Positions 6,325 to 6,950 of a DNA stretch of 6,950 nt are shown piece by piece (position 1 is the first letter of the stretch; every line of letters starts with the position of its first letter). Source of the stretch: Christensenella sp. UBA2853 (GTDB lineage Bacteria > Bacillota > Clostridia > Christensenellales > Aristaeellaceae); assembly GCA_002350845.1 (NCBI GenBank), contig DEFL01000007.1, forward strand, positions 1 to 6,950, read 5' to 3'. The notes beneath the pieces were generated by a model, which ran no database searches, was not told the origin of the DNA, and was given only the letters and a program-made list of their open reading frames with translations. The position numbers were made by a program, and so were the translations under genes.

Positions 6325-6950
6325 ATGCGAAAATTTCATCTTCCCTGGCAGCGCGGAACCGAAGTGACCGAGCAGTCTTCCGCGCAGGAAACATCCATGT
6401 CTCCTACTCCTGCCGGTCCGTATTTCAAACAGAATATGCCTGCAGCCCAGACGGATCCGGGCGCTCAGAATGCTTACCCTTCCGGCGCGGCTTCTGGTGA
6501 CTTTGGATATCGTCCGGCCGCATTTTCATCCGGCGCTCAGTCTCCCGCTTACTCCGGGCCTGTGCAGCCGGTTTCCTATCCCCCGCAGGGACAGCCGCAG
6601 GGCTTTTCTGCGCCGGTCCAGCCCGTCAATTATCCTGCCCAGGGTCAGGCCCAGGGCTTTTCCGGTCCCGTCCAGCCTGTCAATTATCCTGCCCAGGGTC
6701 AGGCCCAGGGCTTTTCAGGCCCCGTGCAGCCTGTCAATTATCCTGCCCAGGGTCAGCCTCAGGGTTTTTCTGCGCCTGTCCAGCCGGTCAATTATCCCCC
6801 GCAGGGTCAGGCCCAGGTTTTTTCAGGCCCCGTGCAGCCTGTCAATTATCCCCCGCAGGGACAGCCGCAGGGCTTTTCCGGTCCGGTTCAGCCTGTCAAT
6901 TATCCCCCACAGGGGCAGCCTCAGAGTTTTTCCGGTCCGGTCCAGCCCGT
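6325..6950 (+). CDS. Pro/Gln-rich tandem-repeat protein, partial (3' end outside window)
   Basis: This open frame starts at ATG 6325 behind a GGAGG site and has no stop up to the window end, giving 208 residues so far. I do not recognise the protein. Residues 1-35 begin MRKFHLPWQRG, contain the charged residues of the N-terminus, and show no signal peptide or membrane helix. Residues 36-78 are Ala/Gly/Ser/Pro-rich. From 79 on it is built from an 18-residue repeat, consensus PVQPVNYPPQGQPQGFSG, seven full copies plus the start of an eighth. From residue 64 to 208 there is no Asp, Glu, Lys, Arg, His or Cys. Such a segment should be intrinsically disordered. In many Bacillota proteins a tail like this precedes a membrane or zinc-ribbon domain, so a folded domain may follow downstream; this is inference. 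It could be a linker, a surface or spore-associated protein, or a phase-separating scaffold. It follows the transporter gene by 41 nt on the same strand. Confidence 0.82.
   Translation, partial: MRKFHLPWQRGTEVTEQSSAQETSMSPTPAGPYFKQNMPAAQTDPGAQNAYPSGAASGDFGYRPAAFSSGAQSPAYSGPVQPVSYPPQGQPQGFSAPVQPVNYPAQGQAQGFSGPVQPVNYPAQGQAQGFSGPVQPVNYPAQGQPQGFSAPVQPVNYPPQGQAQVFSGPVQPVNYPPQGQPQGFSGPVQPVNYPPQGQPQSFSGPVQP
6559..6950 (+). repeat. In-frame 54-bp tandem repeat array (7 full units plus a partial)
   Basis: Units start at 6559, 6613, 6667, 6721, 6775, 6829 and 6883, and a partial eighth begins at 6937. All are exactly 54 bp with no indels and encode the 18-residue repeat. Variation is mostly silent or limited to a few positions: unit 1 has Ser for Asn6, units 2-4 have Ala9, units 2, 3 and 5 have Ala13, units 1 and 4 end in Ala, unit 5 has Val15 and unit 7 has Ser15. 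A degenerate unit can be seen just before the array at 6505-6558, keeping the Pro4, aromatic 7, Gln12, aromatic 16, Ser17 and Gly18 positions. The array continues past the window end, so the copy number is unknown. Confidence 0.95.

Noticed and set aside
6270..6500. Plus-strand 76-codon frame overlapping the transporter end and the repeat gene
   Set aside because: It has no ribosome binding site and overlaps two better-supported frames. The frame from 6325 has a GGAGG site and runs open to the window end.
6559..6950. CRISPR array
   Set aside because: The repeats are directly adjacent 54-bp units without unique spacers, stay in one reading frame, and vary mainly at silent positions, so this is a protein-coding repeat.

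Overview
The window fits a GC-rich member of the Bacillota, most likely a clostridium-type anaerobe. It carries a RecBC-independent RecD2 helicase, an aspartokinase of the Bacillus YclM type, strong GGAGG(TGA) ribosome binding sites, and GTG as well as ATG starts. A finer placement is not supported; an uncultured gut or rumen clostridial lineage is only a guess. No phage, transposon, CRISPR, rRNA or tRNA signal was seen.

Layout: positions 1-97 hold a near-consensus promoter with an extended -10 and a short leader. Six genes then run head to tail on the + strand. They are the helicase recD2 (98-2347), an exported PIG-L/LmbE-type deacetylase with an N-terminal discoidin-like domain (2344-3615), a GNAT acetyltransferase (3617-4138), an aspartate kinase with two ACT domains (4171-5499), a TSUP (TauE/SafE, YfcA-like) membrane transporter (about 5540-6283), and the start of a Pro/Gln-rich tandem-repeat protein (6325 to beyond the window end). 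Spacings are a 4-bp overlap, 1, 32, about 40 and 41 nt. No hairpin-plus-T-run terminator was seen in the gaps, so all six are probably one transcription unit driven at least partly from the promoter at 35-63.

The genes do not form an obvious single pathway. DNA repair, deacetylation of an extracytoplasmic glycan or conjugate, N-acetylation, entry to aspartate-family amino acid synthesis, and anion export sit side by side. The first three are tightly coupled at the translational level. The most unusual element is the last gene. From residue 64 to the window edge (145 residues) it encodes no charged residue. It consists of an 18-residue (54-bp) tandem repeat with an aromatic residue exactly every nine positions. 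Its function cannot be assigned because the rest of the protein lies outside the window.
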